Below are positions 1-9,283 of a stretch of DNA of 64,000 nt, in pieces (positions within the stretch are counted from its first letter, which is position 1; the number at the start of each line of letters is the position of its first letter). Below the pieces are notes generated by a model, which searched no databases, had not been told where the DNA came from, and was given only the letters and a program-made list of their open reading frames with translations. Position numbers and translations under genes: made by a program. The DNA comes from Rhodococcus coprophilus NBRC 100603. GTDB taxonomy: Bacteria > Actinomycetota > Actinomycetes > Mycobacteriales > Mycobacteriaceae. The stretch lies in the NCBI RefSeq assembly GCF_001895045.1, contig NZ_BDAM01000008.1:62001-126000 (forward strand). The letters run 5' to 3'.

Positions 1-951
1 GTCCGCACACACGATGTCGACCCGTGCGAGCCCCTCGATGGCGGGTAGCTCCTGCACGAGGCACTGGCGACGGCCCAGTCGCACCACGCCCACGGCGAAC
101 GCGATGGACGTCATGAGGACCAGACCTTCGGGGACCATCGGCACCAGCGCGGCGACCATGCCGCTGAGCGACGGGCCGAGCGCCTCGCCGCTGGAGAACA
201 ACTGGTTGTAGATGATGAGCAGACCCGCGGGGATCATCAGGTAGGTGATGAGCTTGAGGATCTTGTTGATGCCGGCGTTCAGCTCGGAGTGGACCAGCGT
301 GAACTTGCTGGCTTCCTCCGCGAGCCGCGCCGCGTATGCGTCGCGCCCGACCTTCGTCGCGCGGTAGGCACCGGTACCCGACGACACGAAGCTGCCCGAC
401 ATCACGGAGGTGCCGGGATCCTTGTGCACAGCTTCGGATTCGCCGGTGAGCAGTGATTCGTCGAGTTCGAGGCCGACGGACTCGACGACGGTGCCGTCGA
501 CGACCAGCTGGTCGCCCGGACCGAGTTCGATGATGTCGTCGAGCACCACTTCGCGGGGCGCCAACTCGCCGCCGGCGCCGTTGCGTCGCACGACCGGTTT
601 GGTCTGGCTGACGATCGCGAGTTTGTCGAGGGTCCGTTTGGCCCGGACCTCCTGGATGATGCCGATCGAACTGTTGGCCACGATGAGCAGACCGAACATG
701 CCGTCGACGATCGAACCGGTCGCGAGCACGATCAGCAGCAGCACGCCCAGAATCGCGTTGATCCGGGTGAACACGTTCCCCCGGATGATGTCCTTGACCG
801 AGCGGGAAGCACGGTCGGGTACGTCGTTGGTCTGCCCGCGGGCGACCCTCTCGGCCACCTGCTCGGTGGACAGCCCACGCTCGACAAATGCGGGGTCATG
901 CGCGAGCGCATCACCGGTCTCGACCACCGCGGTGGGCTCTTCTCCTGCCAT
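1..951 (-). CDS. ctpE: CtpE-type cation (Ca2+) P-type ATPase, N-terminal part
   Basis: The 317 codons seen are the 5' part of a P-type ATPase, and the gene runs off the left edge. It starts with ATG at 951. Visible are a first hydrophobic helix pair (about residues 60-95), the actuator loop with the TGES phosphatase motif (about residue 193), and the helix-4 motif MVPEGL that replaces the CPx motif of heavy-metal pumps. The last complete codon is the Asp of the DKTGT phosphorylation site, so the catalytic core lies outside the window. The layout and the stretch before DKTGT match CtpE of M. tuberculosis (Rv0908), reported as a calcium importer. The partial length limits certainty about the substrate. 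Confidence 0.88.
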   Translation of the reverse strand, partial: MAGEEPTAVVETGDALAHDPAFVERGLSTEQVAERVARGQTNDVPDRASRSVKDIIRGNVFTRINAILGVLLLIVLATGSIVDGMFGLLIVANSSIGIIQEVRAKRTLDKLAIVSQTKPVVRRNGAGGELAPREVVLDDIIELGPGDQLVVDGTVVESVGLELDESLLTGESEAVHKDPGTSVMSGSFVSSGTGAYRATKVGRDAYAARLAEEASKFTLVHSELNAGINKILKLITYLMIPAGLLIIYNQLFSSGEALGPSLSGMVAALVPMVPEGLVLMTSIAFAVGVVRLGRRQCLVQELPAIEGLARVDIVCAD

Positions 952-1002
952 GATTGACAAGGGTATTCCACCCGGTCGCGGCCCTGTTCCCCTGGATGCA
1001 GG

Positions 1003-2121
1003 TCAGCCCAGTGGGATCCACCACGGTTCGCGAGGGACGGGGTGAAGCGCGTCGATGCGCTGCCCCGGCATCGGTACCGCGGTCGCGACGCGAGACTCCT
1101 GAGCGGCCGGGACCAGCCGCGCGATCGGCTCGGACCACGAGTGCAGTGCGAGGTTGAACGTCCCCCAGTGGACCGGGACCAGCAGACTGTCGCGGCGGTC
1201 GGTGCCGCCGAGGTCGAGGTGCGTCCGTACGGCCTGCTCCGGGTCCATATGGACGTCCGGCCAGCGCCGGTCGTAGGCGCCGACGGGCAGCAGTGTCAGA
1301 TCGAACGGTCCGTACTTGTCGCCGAGGTCGGCGAAGCGCGGGGTGTAACCGGTGTCGCCGCCGAAGAAGACTCGGCGCGTCGGCCCGGCGATGACCCACG
1401 ACGACCACAGCGTGATGTCGCGCTGCAGGCCGCGCCCGGAGAAGTGCCGGGCTTCGGTGCACGTGATGCGCAACCCCTCGACCTCCACGTGCTGATCCCA
1501 GTCGAGTTCGACGATCCGGTTCTCGGCGACCTTCCACCGTCTCAGGTGGGCGCCGATGCCGAGCGGCACGACGAACCGGACATCGGGCTGGAGTGCGGCG
1601 AGGGCTTCGACGGTGTCCCGGTCGAGATGGTCGTAATGGTCGTGCGAGATGAGGACCGCATCGGCGGCGGGCAACGCCTGCAGTTCGATCGGTACCGGGT
1701 GCATCCGCTTCGGCCCGACGGTCGGCGACGGCGACACGCGTTCGCTCCAGACCGGGTCACAGAGCACGCGGTAGCCGTCGATTTCGACGAGTGCGCTCGA
1801 ATGCCCGAACCAGGTCACGGCGAGCTCTGCTGCGTCGACCGGGGCCAGCGCCGGAGCGAGAGGGACCTCGCTACGGGGCGTTCCGCGGGAACCGCGGGTC
1901 AGCATGTCCTTCAGCAGCCCCCCGCCGTCCTCGGGACCGAGTACTGACGCGGGGTCGAGGTTGTGGAACCGGCCGTCGCGGTAGTTGGGCGATCCCGCGG
2001 CATAGGGGCGGATATCGCCGACCGATGCTCCGATGGAGCTCGGCAGACCGCGTGCAGCTCGTGCGAACCAGAGCGCGCCCGCACCGGCGAGCGCGGACGA
2101 TGCGGCCTGCCGGGCCCTCAT
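1003..2121 (-). CDS. Metallo-beta-lactamase fold hydrolase (Rv0906-like)
   Basis: This 372-residue protein belongs to the NAPE-PLD/UlaG-like branch of the metallo-beta-lactamase superfamily. The zinc-binding signature HDHYDH sits at residues 160-165, and further metal ligands appear in GGDTGYT and VPVHWGTFN. Residues 8-20 are hydrophobic, so the protein may be membrane anchored. The ATG at 2121 overlaps the stop of the upstream crotonase gene in an ATGA, which decides the start although the frame stays open far upstream. The pairing with an EchA6-like gene copies Rv0906-Rv0905. The substrate is unknown; a lipid or phosphodiester is the family-based guess. Confidence 0.9.
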   Translation of the reverse strand: MRARQAASSALAGAGALWFARAARGLPSSIGASVGDIRPYAAGSPNYRDGRFHNLDPASVLGPEDGGGLLKDMLTRGSRGTPRSEVPLAPALAPVDAAELAVTWFGHSSALVEIDGYRVLCDPVWSERVSPSPTVGPKRMHPVPIELQALPAADAVLISHDHYDHLDRDTVEALAALQPDVRFVVPLGIGAHLRRWKVAENRIVELDWDQHVEVEGLRITCTEARHFSGRGLQRDITLWSSWVIAGPTRRVFFGGDTGYTPRFADLGDKYGPFDLTLLPVGAYDRRWPDVHMDPEQAVRTHLDLGGTDRRDSLLVPVHWGTFNLALHSWSEPIARLVPAAQESRVATAVPMPGQRIDALHPVPREPWWIPLG

Positions 2122-2849
2122 CGGCCGCGGAAGATCGGGTCGCGGCCGCCCGCGCGGGCCAGCCTGGCTTCCTGTGCGTCCTCGCTGAGCCATGCGGCGG
2201 CCAGCGCTGCCGTCTGCTCGGGAGTGCTGTCGTCGCGGGTGCCGTCGTCGTTGAGGAACAACTTCTGCGCGTGGAGCGACAGGGGTGCGAGTTTCGCGAT
2301 CTTCTGCGCCCACTGCTGTGCGGCTGCGAGGTCGCCGATCTTGTTGGCGAGTCCGCGGGCCAGCGCTTCCTCGGCTTCGATGGGCTCGGCGGCCAGGAGC
2401 ACCGTCCGGGCCGGGCCTCCGCCGACGAGCGACGCGAGTCGTCGTACAGTCCACCGGTCCACCGAGATTCCGAGACGGGCCGCGGGCACCGCGAACCTGG
2501 CATTCGGGGCGACGACCCGGAGATCGGAAGCCAGCGCGAGCTGGGTGCCCGCGCCGATGGCGGGGCCGTTGATCGCCGCGATCACCGGAATCGGCACGTT
2601 TTCGATCGTCTGCAGCATGTCACCGAGGTTGTCGAGGAACCCGGCGGCGTACACGTCGCCGGACAGGTCGGCTCCGGCGCAGAAGCTCGTTCCGCGACCG
2701 GTGATCACGATGACCCGGGCGTCGTCGTCCACGGCTTGCTCTACCGCCTCGCGGATCTCGACGCACAGCTGCGAGTTGAGTGCGTTCCGGCGCTCTTCGC
2801 GCTGCAACTCCAGCGTGACGACCTCACCGTCGCGGTTGATCCCGATCAT
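2118..2849 (-). CDS. echA6: EchA6-like crotonase-fold protein
   Basis: This is a 243-residue crotonase-family protein. The oxyanion-hole segment is present (AGADLSGD near residue 60 and NGPAIGAGTQLA near 95-106). The loop that normally carries the first catalytic Glu reads LGISVDRWTVRRLASLVG, with no Glu there. The same substitution, including the Trp, is found in M. tuberculosis EchA6 (Rv0905), which binds acyl-CoA and feeds FAS-II rather than hydrating enoyl-CoA. The ATG at 2849 is chosen because GAAAGG lies about 10 bases upstream; the upstream extension is Arg-rich. It is translationally coupled to the downstream hydrolase gene. Confidence 0.88.
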   Translation of the reverse strand: MIGINRDGEVVTLELQREERRNALNSQLCVEIREAVEQAVDDDARVIVITGRGTSFCAGADLSGDVYAAGFLDNLGDMLQTIENVPIPVIAAINGPAIGAGTQLALASDLRVVAPNARFAVPAARLGISVDRWTVRRLASLVGGGPARTVLLAAEPIEAEEALARGLANKIGDLAAAQQWAQKIAKLAPLSLHAQKLFLNDDGTRDDSTPEQTAALAAAWLSEDAQEARLARAGGRDPIFRGR

Positions 2850-2880
2850 GAATGTGGCACCTTTCGTCACTGCACAGCGA

Positions 2881-3105
2881 TCATTCCATTGTCTCGTCCT
2901 CGCCGCGCGACTCCTGTGCACGGGGTCGTCCGGGACCGCGGATCCTGCCGACGCCGCGTGGCGTCCGTCCGGCGTCGGCCAGGGCGCGACGCAGGAGCAG
3001 TTCGATCTGGGCGTTGGTACTGCGCAGCTCGTCGGCGGCCCAGCGCGCGAGCGCGTCGTGGACCGCCGGGTCGAGCCGCAGCAGGACCTTCTTGCGTTCG
3101 GGCAT
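2881..3105 (-). CDS. Ribbon-helix-helix (Arc-type) DNA-binding protein
   Basis: This 74-residue basic protein has an N-terminal segment KKVLLRLDPAVHDALARWA, a typical RHH strand plus first helix, followed by a second helix (STNAQIELLLRRALADA). The tail is rich in Gly, Arg and Pro and then acidic. The ATG at 3105 lies 10 bases after the stop of the SPFH gene, so the two form an operon. RHH proteins bind DNA as dimers and usually autoregulate; a double-box palindromic site lies upstream of the SPFH gene (4041-4061). No toxin-like partner is seen next to it, so a toxin-antitoxin role is not supported. Confidence 0.8.
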   Translation of the reverse strand: MPERKKVLLRLDPAVHDALARWAADELRSTNAQIELLLRRALADAGRTPRGVGRIRGPGRPRAQESRGEDETME

Positions 3106-3115
3106 GCCGAATTCC

Positions 3116-4006
3116 CTACTGGTACAACGACCCCGTGTTGAGGACGGGCTGGGCGCTCTGGTCACCACACAGGACGACGAGCAGGTTGGAGACCATCACG
3201 GCCTTGCGGTCCTCGTCCAGCGAGACGGTGTGCTCCGCTTCGAGGCGCTCGAGCGCGGTGCCGACCATGGACACGGCGCCCTGCACGATCTGTTCTCGCG
3301 CGGCGATCACGGCGCCGGCCTGCTGGCGGCGCAGCATCGCCTGGGCGATCTCGGGCGCGTAGGCCAGCTGGTTGATGCGGGTCTCGATCACCCGGACGCC
3401 CGCCGACTGCACGCGAGCATGCACCTCCGCCGACAGCTCGGTGGTGATCTGGTCGGCGTTCTGGCGCAGCGAAATCGATTCGAGCGCACCGTCGTACGGG
3501 TAACTGCCTGCGATGTGGCGCACAGCGGCCTCGGTCTGGACGGCGACGAACTCTTCGAAGTCGTCGACATCGAATACGGCCCGCGCGGTGTCCTCGACCT
3601 GCCAGACGATCACCGCCGAGATCTCGATGGGGTTGCCGTCGGCATCGTTGACCTTGGCCCGGGCGGTCTCGTGGTTGCGAATGCGTGTGGTGATCTTGCG
3701 GCGCGAGTTGAGGGGGTTCATCCAGCGCAGGCCGGGCTCACGCAGAGTGCCGGCATACGAACCGCCGAGCAGCTGGAGCACGCGGGCCTCGTTGGGCTCG
3801 ACGAGAATCAGACCCGCGAGGAAGACGACGGCGACGACTGCGACAACCGATCCCACGACGACCAGCGGGACGTTCACCTCGACCGCTCCCCAGACGATCA
3901 GCCCGGTGGCTACCGCCAGCGCGACGAGTGCGACGCCGAGCACGGGCCAGCCGTTGGACGAACGTCCCGGGCGCTCCGACGAGGTGTTGGACTGTGCAGT
4001 TTCCAT
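3116..4006 (-). CDS. SPFH/band-7 membrane protein
   Basis: This 296-residue protein has two N-terminal transmembrane segments (about residues 25-45 and 50-72), followed by an SPFH/band-7 domain containing EPNEARVLQLLG, RWMNPLN and a long helical region with ALERLEAE. SPFH proteins form large membrane-bound cages or scaffolds linked to membrane quality control and proteases. The ATG at 4006 is preceded by GGGAG at good distance. The RHH regulator gene follows 10 bases downstream. The C-terminus is short and has no added domain. The family call is firm; the biological role is not determined. Confidence 0.9.
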   Translation of the reverse strand: METAQSNTSSERPGRSSNGWPVLGVALVALAVATGLIVWGAVEVNVPLVVVGSVVAVVAVVFLAGLILVEPNEARVLQLLGGSYAGTLREPGLRWMNPLNSRRKITTRIRNHETARAKVNDADGNPIEISAVIVWQVEDTARAVFDVDDFEEFVAVQTEAAVRHIAGSYPYDGALESISLRQNADQITTELSAEVHARVQSAGVRVIETRINQLAYAPEIAQAMLRRQQAGAVIAAREQIVQGAVSMVGTALERLEAEHTVSLDEDRKAVMVSNLLVVLCGDQSAQPVLNTGSLYQ

Positions 4007-4040
4007 GACTCTCCCTTTCGTCACGAACGCCGATGCGAAC

Positions 4041-4061
4041 GTGATGTCAAAGTGATATCAC
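4041..4061. promoter_or_regulatory. Candidate double-box operator upstream of SPFH-RHH operon
   Basis: GTGATGTCA at 4041 and the perfect palindrome GTGATATCAC at 4052-4061 are two related boxes offset by 11 bases, about one helical turn. They lie 35-55 bases upstream of the SPFH start codon. On the minus strand a TTGACA hexamer (4050-4045) overlaps the first box, but no good -10 was found. This arrangement suits an RHH dimer pair, making autoregulation by the operon's own 74-residue protein plausible. Confidence 0.4.
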
Positions 4062-4151
4062 ATTTTTGGATCGGGGCCGCTTCCTGTTCACAGCGCACGC
4101 CTCCCGCGGTCGCGGCATGATGGAGGACAACCATCCGAGGGAAGGCCGGGG

Positions 4152-5261
4152 ATGACGTCGGACGAAACAGCCGAGAACGCGACGCACGTGGACGTCGTCG
4201 TGATCGGGGCGGGCCAAGCAGGGCTGTCCGCTGCCTACTATCTGCGACGGTTCGGCCTCGAACCCGAAGCCGAATTCGTGGTGATCGACCGGTCGTTCGG
4301 ACCCGGTGGCGCGTGGCAGCACCGGTGGCCGTCCCTCACCTTGAACACCGTCAACGGCCTGCACGACCTGCCTGGCTACGCCTTCTCGGACGTGGTCCAC
4401 ACCCGGTCGGGTGAGGTGCCGGCGTCCTCCGCGGTTCCCGCGTACTACGGCGCCTACGAGAAGGAATACGACCTTCCCGTACACCGCCCGGTGCAGGTCA
4501 CGGTGGTGTGCGATCGGGGCGAGCGACTGCGCGTCGAAACCGACGAGGGAATCTACTTCGCGCGCGGGATCATCAACGCGACGGGAACCTGGGAACATCC
4601 GTTCGTCCCGTGGTACCCGGGTGCCGCACGATTCCGGGGGCAGCAACTCCACACCAAGGACTACCGCGACGCCGAACAGTTTCGCGGACGGCACGTCCTC
4701 GTCGTCGGTGGCGGAATCTCCGCGGTCCAACTGCTCGACGAGATCTCGCGCGTCACCACGACCACCTGGGTCACCCGGCGCGAACCGGTCTGGCGCGACA
4801 AGGAATTCACACCCGAGTTCGGCCGCGCAGCGGTTGCCGCCGTGGAGGACCGAGTGCGCCAGGGATTACCTCCGGGCTCGGTCGTCTCGGTCACGGGTAT
4901 CCCCGTCACCCCGACGATCCGAGCGGCACGCGAGCGCGGTGTCCTCGACCGGAAGCCGATGTTCTCCGAGATCACCGAGACCGGGGTCCGGTGGTCCGAC
5001 GGCACCACTCTCGATGTCGATGCGATCCTGTGGTGCACAGGTTTTCGAAGCTCGCTCGATCACCTTGCCCCGCTCGGGCTCCGCAACCCCGGCGGGGGAA
5101 TCACCATGACGGGCCGCCTCGCGACGCAGGTCGCGGCCGATCCGCGAATCCACCTCGTCGGCTACGGCCCTTCCGCATCCACGATCGGCGCCAACCGGGC
5201 GGGACGGGCGGCAGCGCGTGAACTCGTCGACCACCTGACCACCGGAGCTGCGGCGCCGTGA
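4152..5261 (+). CDS. FAD/NAD(P)-binding flavin monooxygenase-like oxidoreductase
   Basis: This 369-residue protein has two Rossmann motifs: GAGQAG at residues 19-24 for FAD and GGGISA at about 186-191 for NAD(P)H. Residues PGGAWQHRW lie between them, as in the flavin-containing monooxygenase/TrkA-like family. A late ATG-like motif (HLVGYGPSASTIG) contacts FAD. No membrane segment or signal peptide is seen. Its stop overlaps the GTG start of the secreted protease gene by 4 bases. It is transcribed divergently from the SPFH gene. The substrate is unknown. Confidence 0.85.
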   Translation: MTSDETAENATHVDVVVIGAGQAGLSAAYYLRRFGLEPEAEFVVIDRSFGPGGAWQHRWPSLTLNTVNGLHDLPGYAFSDVVHTRSGEVPASSAVPAYYGAYEKEYDLPVHRPVQVTVVCDRGERLRVETDEGIYFARGIINATGTWEHPFVPWYPGAARFRGQQLHTKDYRDAEQFRGRHVLVVGGGISAVQLLDEISRVTTTTWVTRREPVWRDKEFTPEFGRAAVAAVEDRVRQGLPPGSVVSVTGIPVTPTIRAARERGVLDRKPMFSEITETGVRWSDGTTLDVDAILWCTGFRSSLDHLAPLGLRNPGGGITMTGRLATQVAADPRIHLVGYGPSASTIGANRAGRAAARELVDHLTTGAAAP

Positions 5262-6331
5262 CGCGACGCGGGGGGTCTGTCCTGCTGGTCGCCTTCGCAG
5301 TGGCCACCAGTCTTCTCGCCTCCGCACCGGAAGTCATCGACAGCGCGCTGCCTCCCCCGCCACCACCGGTACCGGCAGCACCGCCGGCGCCACTGGCCGC
5401 CGACGAACTCGCCGCCCGCACCGTCCCCGTCGTCGTGACGATCGACGCGAGCCGGGGCTGGACGGGTGTGTCCGGGAGCGGAATCGTCCTCACACCCGAC
5501 GGCACGGTGCTGACGAACCACCACGTGGTCAGTGGCGCCACCGACATCACAGCGGTGAGCGCCGCGACCGGACTGATCTACGACGTGGAAGTCGTCGGCT
5601 ACGACAGCGCGCTCGACATCGCCGTGCTCCAACTCGCCGCCGCGAGCGGCCTTCCGGTGGCACCCGTCACGGACGATCTCCCCGCGGCGGGCACACCCGT
5701 CACCGCGTTCGGCAACGCGGACGGTGGGGGTGTCGTCGTCGCGGCCCCGGGCACCGTCGTCGCCGCCGACCGCAGCGTGATGGTCCGCGATTCCACCGAG
5801 GGCTCCCGGAAGCGGCTCACCGGAATGCTCCAGACCGACACCCCGATCCGCCCGGGAGATTCGGGCGGCCCGCTCGTCGACCATTACGGCGCGGTCGTGG
5901 GCGTCAACACCGCCGGAGCGATCGAAGACGGCCCACAAGAAGCGGCGGACTCGCCACCGGAGGCGTATGCCGTACCGATCGGCGAAGCCCTCGCCGTCGT
6001 CGAACAGGTGCGAACCGGTGGCGGCACGGACACCGTCCATGTGGGGCCCACACCGCGCCTGGGTGTCGGCGTCACCACCGCGCGCGCCGACGGTGCCGAT
6101 CGGGGGGCCGAGGTTCTGTGGGTGTCGTTCGGCACGCCCGCCTACGACGCCGGAATCGAAATCGGCGACGTGGTGGTGTCGTTCGGCGGCGACCGCGTGT
6201 CGTCGACGACGGAACTGGAATCGCGGCTGCGGATGCGCAAACCCGGGGACGCGGTACCGATCGAATGGCAGGACGCGGACGGCCGTACCCGCAGCGCCGA
6301 GGTCGTCCTCGAGGAAGGACCCGTGCGCTGA
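5258..6331 (+). CDS. Secreted/anchored HtrA-like serine protease with PDZ domain
   Basis: This 357-residue trypsin-like (S1C) protease begins with a short hydrophobic segment (residues 7-24), acting as a signal or anchor, then a Pro-rich linker. The catalytic triad is readable: His89 in TNHHVV, Asp120 in SALDIAVLQ and Ser202 in GDSGGPL. A PDZ domain covers about residues 265-350 ([19 protein letters not shown]). It starts at a GTG overlapping the stop of the upstream oxidoreductase gene (GTGA). Proteases of this type act outside the membrane on misfolded or signalling proteins; the target is not evident. Confidence 0.9.
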   Translation: MTRRGGSVLLVAFAVATSLLASAPEVIDSALPPPPPPVPAAPPAPLAADELAARTVPVVVTIDASRGWTGVSGSGIVLTPDGTVLTNHHVVSGATDITAVSAATGLIYDVEVVGYDSALDIAVLQLAAASGLPVAPVTDDLPAAGTPVTAFGNADGGGVVVAAPGTVVAADRSVMVRDSTEGSRKRLTGMLQTDTPIRPGDSGGPLVDHYGAVVGVNTAGAIEDGPQEAADSPPEAYAVPIGEALAVVEQVRTGGGTDTVHVGPTPRLGVGVTTARADGADRGAEVLWVSFGTPAYDAGIEIGDVVVSFGGDRVSSTTELESRLRMRKPGDAVPIEWQDADGRTRSAEVVLEEGPVR

Positions 6332-6380
6332 CCACGGAAGACCGTACGTTGGGAAGATCATCACCGAACCGGGAGAGCAC

Positions 6381-7025
6381 ATGCCTCGACTACTGCACCT
6401 CGATTCGTCCGCCGACCTCGAGACCTCCGTCTCGCGCGAGCTGACACGGTTGTTCGTCGACACCTGGCGCGGGCTGGGCCCCGGCCACGCGGTCGTGGAA
6501 CGGGACCTGCACCGCTCGCCGCTGCCGCACCTCCCCGACGCCGGACTGCACTACGCGCCGCAGTTGCGCACCGACTCCGAGCGGCCCGACCCGGCGGCCG
6601 AGGGCCTGCAAGCCGAGTTGATCGGTGAGTTGACGGGAGCGGACGCGGTGGTGATCGGTGCGCCCATGTACAACTCGTCGATGCCCTCCACGCTCAAGGC
6701 GTGGATCGACTTCGTCCACGTCGTCGGGACCACCGTGCCGGTCGACGGAAGCGGAAAGCCGCTCGCCGGCAAGCCGGTGACGATCGTGTCGACCAGGGGC
6801 AACAACTACGCACCCGGGACGGCCTCCGCGAGTGGAGATTTCGTCGTTCCTCCGCTCCGGCAGGTACTGGGCGACTCTCTCGGCATGTCGGTGTCGGTGG
6901 TGACCGTGGATCTCACGCTGGCGAACCGTCTGCCGCCGTTGGCCCCGTTCGCCGCCCAGGCCGCGGAGAGTCTGGCCGCGGCCCGGGTGGCCGTTCGGGA
7001 TCTCGCGGCGACGCTGGGCTCCTGA
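6381..7025 (+). CDS. azoR: FMN-dependent NADH-azoreductase / flavodoxin-fold NAD(P)H oxidoreductase
   Basis: This 214-residue flavodoxin-2 fold protein has [18 protein letters not shown] in the middle, the AzoR motif that binds FMN, and STRGNNY for the second loop. The N-terminus [11 protein letters not shown] binds the FMN phosphate. AzoR proteins reduce quinones and azo compounds with NADH. The ATG at 6381 has GGGAGAG about 6 bases upstream. The same frame extends upstream across the protease gene but is Arg/Pro-rich there and not credible. It lies 49 bases after the protease gene and could share a transcript. Confidence 0.9.
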   Translation: MPRLLHLDSSADLETSVSRELTRLFVDTWRGLGPGHAVVERDLHRSPLPHLPDAGLHYAPQLRTDSERPDPAAEGLQAELIGELTGADAVVIGAPMYNSSMPSTLKAWIDFVHVVGTTVPVDGSGKPLAGKPVTIVSTRGNNYAPGTASASGDFVVPPLRQVLGDSLGMSVSVVTVDLTLANRLPPLAPFAAQAAESLAAARVAVRDLAATLGS

Positions 7026-7134
7026 GAGACGACAACCTCGTGTCGGCGGTGGCACGTGTGGGTCAGGTCACGGCTCCTGCCCGGTGCCTACCCGGGCCGA
7101 CGGCCTGACTCATCGCAGCGGGGATACTCGAGAT

Positions 7135-8772
7135 GTGAGCGCAACACTACGTATCAGCGGCCTGTCCACCTCGAGAGGCGAACGCACCCTGTTCGAAGGC
7201 CTCGATCTGACGGTCGCGCCGGGTGACGTGATCGGACTGGTGGGCGCCAACGGTGCAGGAAAGTCGACGCTGCTCACGACCCTCGCCGGGGTGGGGAACG
7301 CAGACGTCACCGGATCGATCGTGCTCAGTCCACCCGACGCCACGGTGGGCTACCTCGCGCAGGAACCCGAGCGCATTCCGGGTGAGACCGTCCTCGGATT
7401 CCTCGGTCGCCGCACCGGGGTCACCGCTGCGGAAGAGACGATGAACGCGGCCGCGGAGGCCCTCGGCGACTCCACAGTCGACGAATACACACCCGCTCTC
7501 GAGCGGTGGCTCGCGCTCGGTGGTGCCGATCTCGCCGAGCGCGCCGAAAAAGTGGTGGCGGATCTCGGTCTCGGAGTCGGTCTCGACGCGCCGATGACCG
7601 GCCTGTCCGGCGGGCAGGCAGCGCGCGTCGGGCTCGCGGCGCTACTTCTGTCGCGCTACGACGTGCTGCTTCTCGACGAACCCACCAACGATCTGGACCT
7701 TGCGGGGTTGGAGCAACTCGAGCGGTTCGTCGCGGAGACTCGCACCGCGCTCGTGGTGGTGAGCCACGACCGCGAATTCCTCGCGCGGACCGTCACGGGC
7801 ATCGTCGAACTCGACCCCGTCCAGCAGCAGATCTCGGTGTACGACGGCGGATACGACGCGTACCTGGTCGAGCGGGAAGTCGCGCGCAGGCACGCACGCG
7901 AACAGTACGAGGAGTTCGCAGACACCAAATCGCAGCTCGAAGACCGCGCGCAGATGCAGCGCAACTGGCTCGAGCACGGCACCCGCAATGCGCGTCGCAA
8001 GTCGAAGGACAACGACAAGATCGGCAAGAAGTTCCGCGCGGAGGCCACCGAGAAGCAGGCCGCGAAAGCACGTCAGACACAGCGCCGCATCGAGCGTCTC
8101 GACGTGGTCGAGGAACCTCGCAAGGAGTGGGAGTTGCGCATGGAGATCGCTGCGGCGCCCCGCAGCGGCACGGTGGTGGCGACGCTCGACGACGCTGTCG
8201 TCCAGCGTGGTGACTTCACCTTCGGCCCGGTGACCACGCAGGTCCAGTGGGGTGATCGCATCATCGTGACCGGGCCGAACGGCGCCGGGAAGACCACCCT
8301 GCTCCGGCTGCTCCTCGGCGCCCTCACTCCGGATTCGGGGCGGGCGACGCTCGGCTCGGGAGTACAGGTCGGCGAGATCGATCAGGCGCGCGGTCTCTTC
8401 GAGGGGAACGAGCCGCTGGTCGAAGCGTTCGGGCATCAGGTGCCCGAATGGCCGGACGCCGACGTGCGCACCCTGCTCGCAAAGTTCGGGCTCAAGGGCC
8501 ACCACGTTCTGCGGCCCGCCGCATCGTTGTCGCCGGGCGAGCGGACCCGTGCCGGATTGGCGCTCCTGCAGGCGCGCGGTGTGAACTTGCTCGTACTCGA
8601 CGAGCCCACCAACCATCTCGATCTTCCGGCGATCGAGCAACTCGAGCAGGCAGTGGAAAGCTTCGACGGAACGCTCCTTCTGGTGACGCACGACCGCAGA
8701 ATGCTGGAGACGACGCGAAGCACGCGGCGGTGGCGCCTCGAGGACGGGCGGTTGAGCGAGGAGTTGCTGTAA
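7135..8772 (+). CDS. ABC-F family ATP-binding protein
   Basis: This 545-residue protein has two nucleotide-binding domains and no membrane segment. The Walker A motifs are GANGAGKST (about residue 40) and GPNGAGKTT (about 382); the signature/Walker B pairs are LSGGQAAR with LLLDEPTNDLD and LSPGERTR with LVLDEPTNHLD. A charged linker rich in Arg, Lys and Glu joins them. ABC-F proteins work on the ribosome in translation factor or antibiotic-protection roles. The GTG at 7135 is the likely start. Its stop overlaps the next ATG in TAATG, coupling it to an S4 RNA-binding protein, which also suggests a ribosome-linked role. Confidence 0.9.
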   Translation: MSATLRISGLSTSRGERTLFEGLDLTVAPGDVIGLVGANGAGKSTLLTTLAGVGNADVTGSIVLSPPDATVGYLAQEPERIPGETVLGFLGRRTGVTAAEETMNAAAEALGDSTVDEYTPALERWLALGGADLAERAEKVVADLGLGVGLDAPMTGLSGGQAARVGLAALLLSRYDVLLLDEPTNDLDLAGLEQLERFVAETRTALVVVSHDREFLARTVTGIVELDPVQQQISVYDGGYDAYLVEREVARRHAREQYEEFADTKSQLEDRAQMQRNWLEHGTRNARRKSKDNDKIGKKFRAEATEKQAAKARQTQRRIERLDVVEEPRKEWELRMEIAAAPRSGTVVATLDDAVVQRGDFTFGPVTTQVQWGDRIIVTGPNGAGKTTLLRLLLGALTPDSGRATLGSGVQVGEIDQARGLFEGNEPLVEAFGHQVPEWPDADVRTLLAKFGLKGHHVLRPAASLSPGERTRAGLALLQARGVNLLVLDEPTNHLDLPAIEQLEQAVESFDGTLLLVTHDRRMLETTRSTRRWRLEDGRLSEELL

Positions 8773-9146
8773 TGAGCGGAAGCGTTCGCGCGGACAGCTG
8801 GACGTGGTCGGTGCGTCTGTTCAAGACGCGGTCGGCTGCGGCGTCGGCCTGTCGCGCCGGCCACGTGAAGGTCGACGGGGTCACAGCCAAGCCGTCGACA
8901 CCGGTGACGATCGGCACCGAAGTCCGAGTGCGGGCGCACGGCGTCGAAAAGATCGTCGAGGTAACGCAACTGGTCAACAAGCGGGTGGGTGCGCCCATCG
9001 CGGCCACCGCCTACATCGATCACAGCCCACCGCCGCCGCCGAAGGAAATCCTCGCGGCGATCCCGATCCGCGATCGCGGTGCGGGCCGGCCGACGAAAAA
9101 GGACCGCCGCGAACTCGACCGGATCCGCGGGTTCAGCGAAGACTGA
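8772..9146 (+). CDS. RNA-binding S4 domain protein (Hsp15-like)
   Basis: This 124-residue basic protein has an S4 domain at residues 10-65 (RLFKTRSAAASACRAGHVKVDG). A basic tail with a poly-Pro stretch follows, as in Hsp15-like heat-shock ribosome-binding proteins. It starts one base inside the stop of the ABC-F gene (TAATG), so the pair is translationally coupled. In Escherichia coli, Hsp15 recognises stalled 50S subunits carrying nascent chains. Linkage to an ABC-F factor fits a ribosome rescue or protection role, which remains inference. Confidence 0.88.
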   Translation: MSGSVRADSWTWSVRLFKTRSAAASACRAGHVKVDGVTAKPSTPVTIGTEVRVRAHGVEKIVEVTQLVNKRVGAPIAATAYIDHSPPPPPKEILAAIPIRDRGAGRPTKKDRRELDRIRGFSED

Positions 9147-9283
9147 CCGACCGGGTCGACGTCATCGAGCAATGCCCTCGCCGGTCCGGGGCCTGCTCGC
9201 TACGATCACCGCCATCGACTGCCGGGTGCCGGCGATCTCGGGGCAGCATCCCGGGCAGTCCCGAAGGGGACGGAGGTTCGGCG

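Noticed and set aside
2122-2454. N-terminal extension of the metallo-beta-lactamase-fold gene
   Set aside because: It lies inside the echA6 gene and is Arg/Pro-rich; the ATGA overlap at 2118-2121 sets the start.
2881-3105. RHH protein as antitoxin
   Set aside because: No small toxin gene overlaps or adjoins it; the neighbour is an SPFH membrane protein.
4052-4061. GTGATATCAC considered as a CRP site
   Set aside because: The half-sites are separated by 2 bases, not 6, so it does not fit the CRP consensus.
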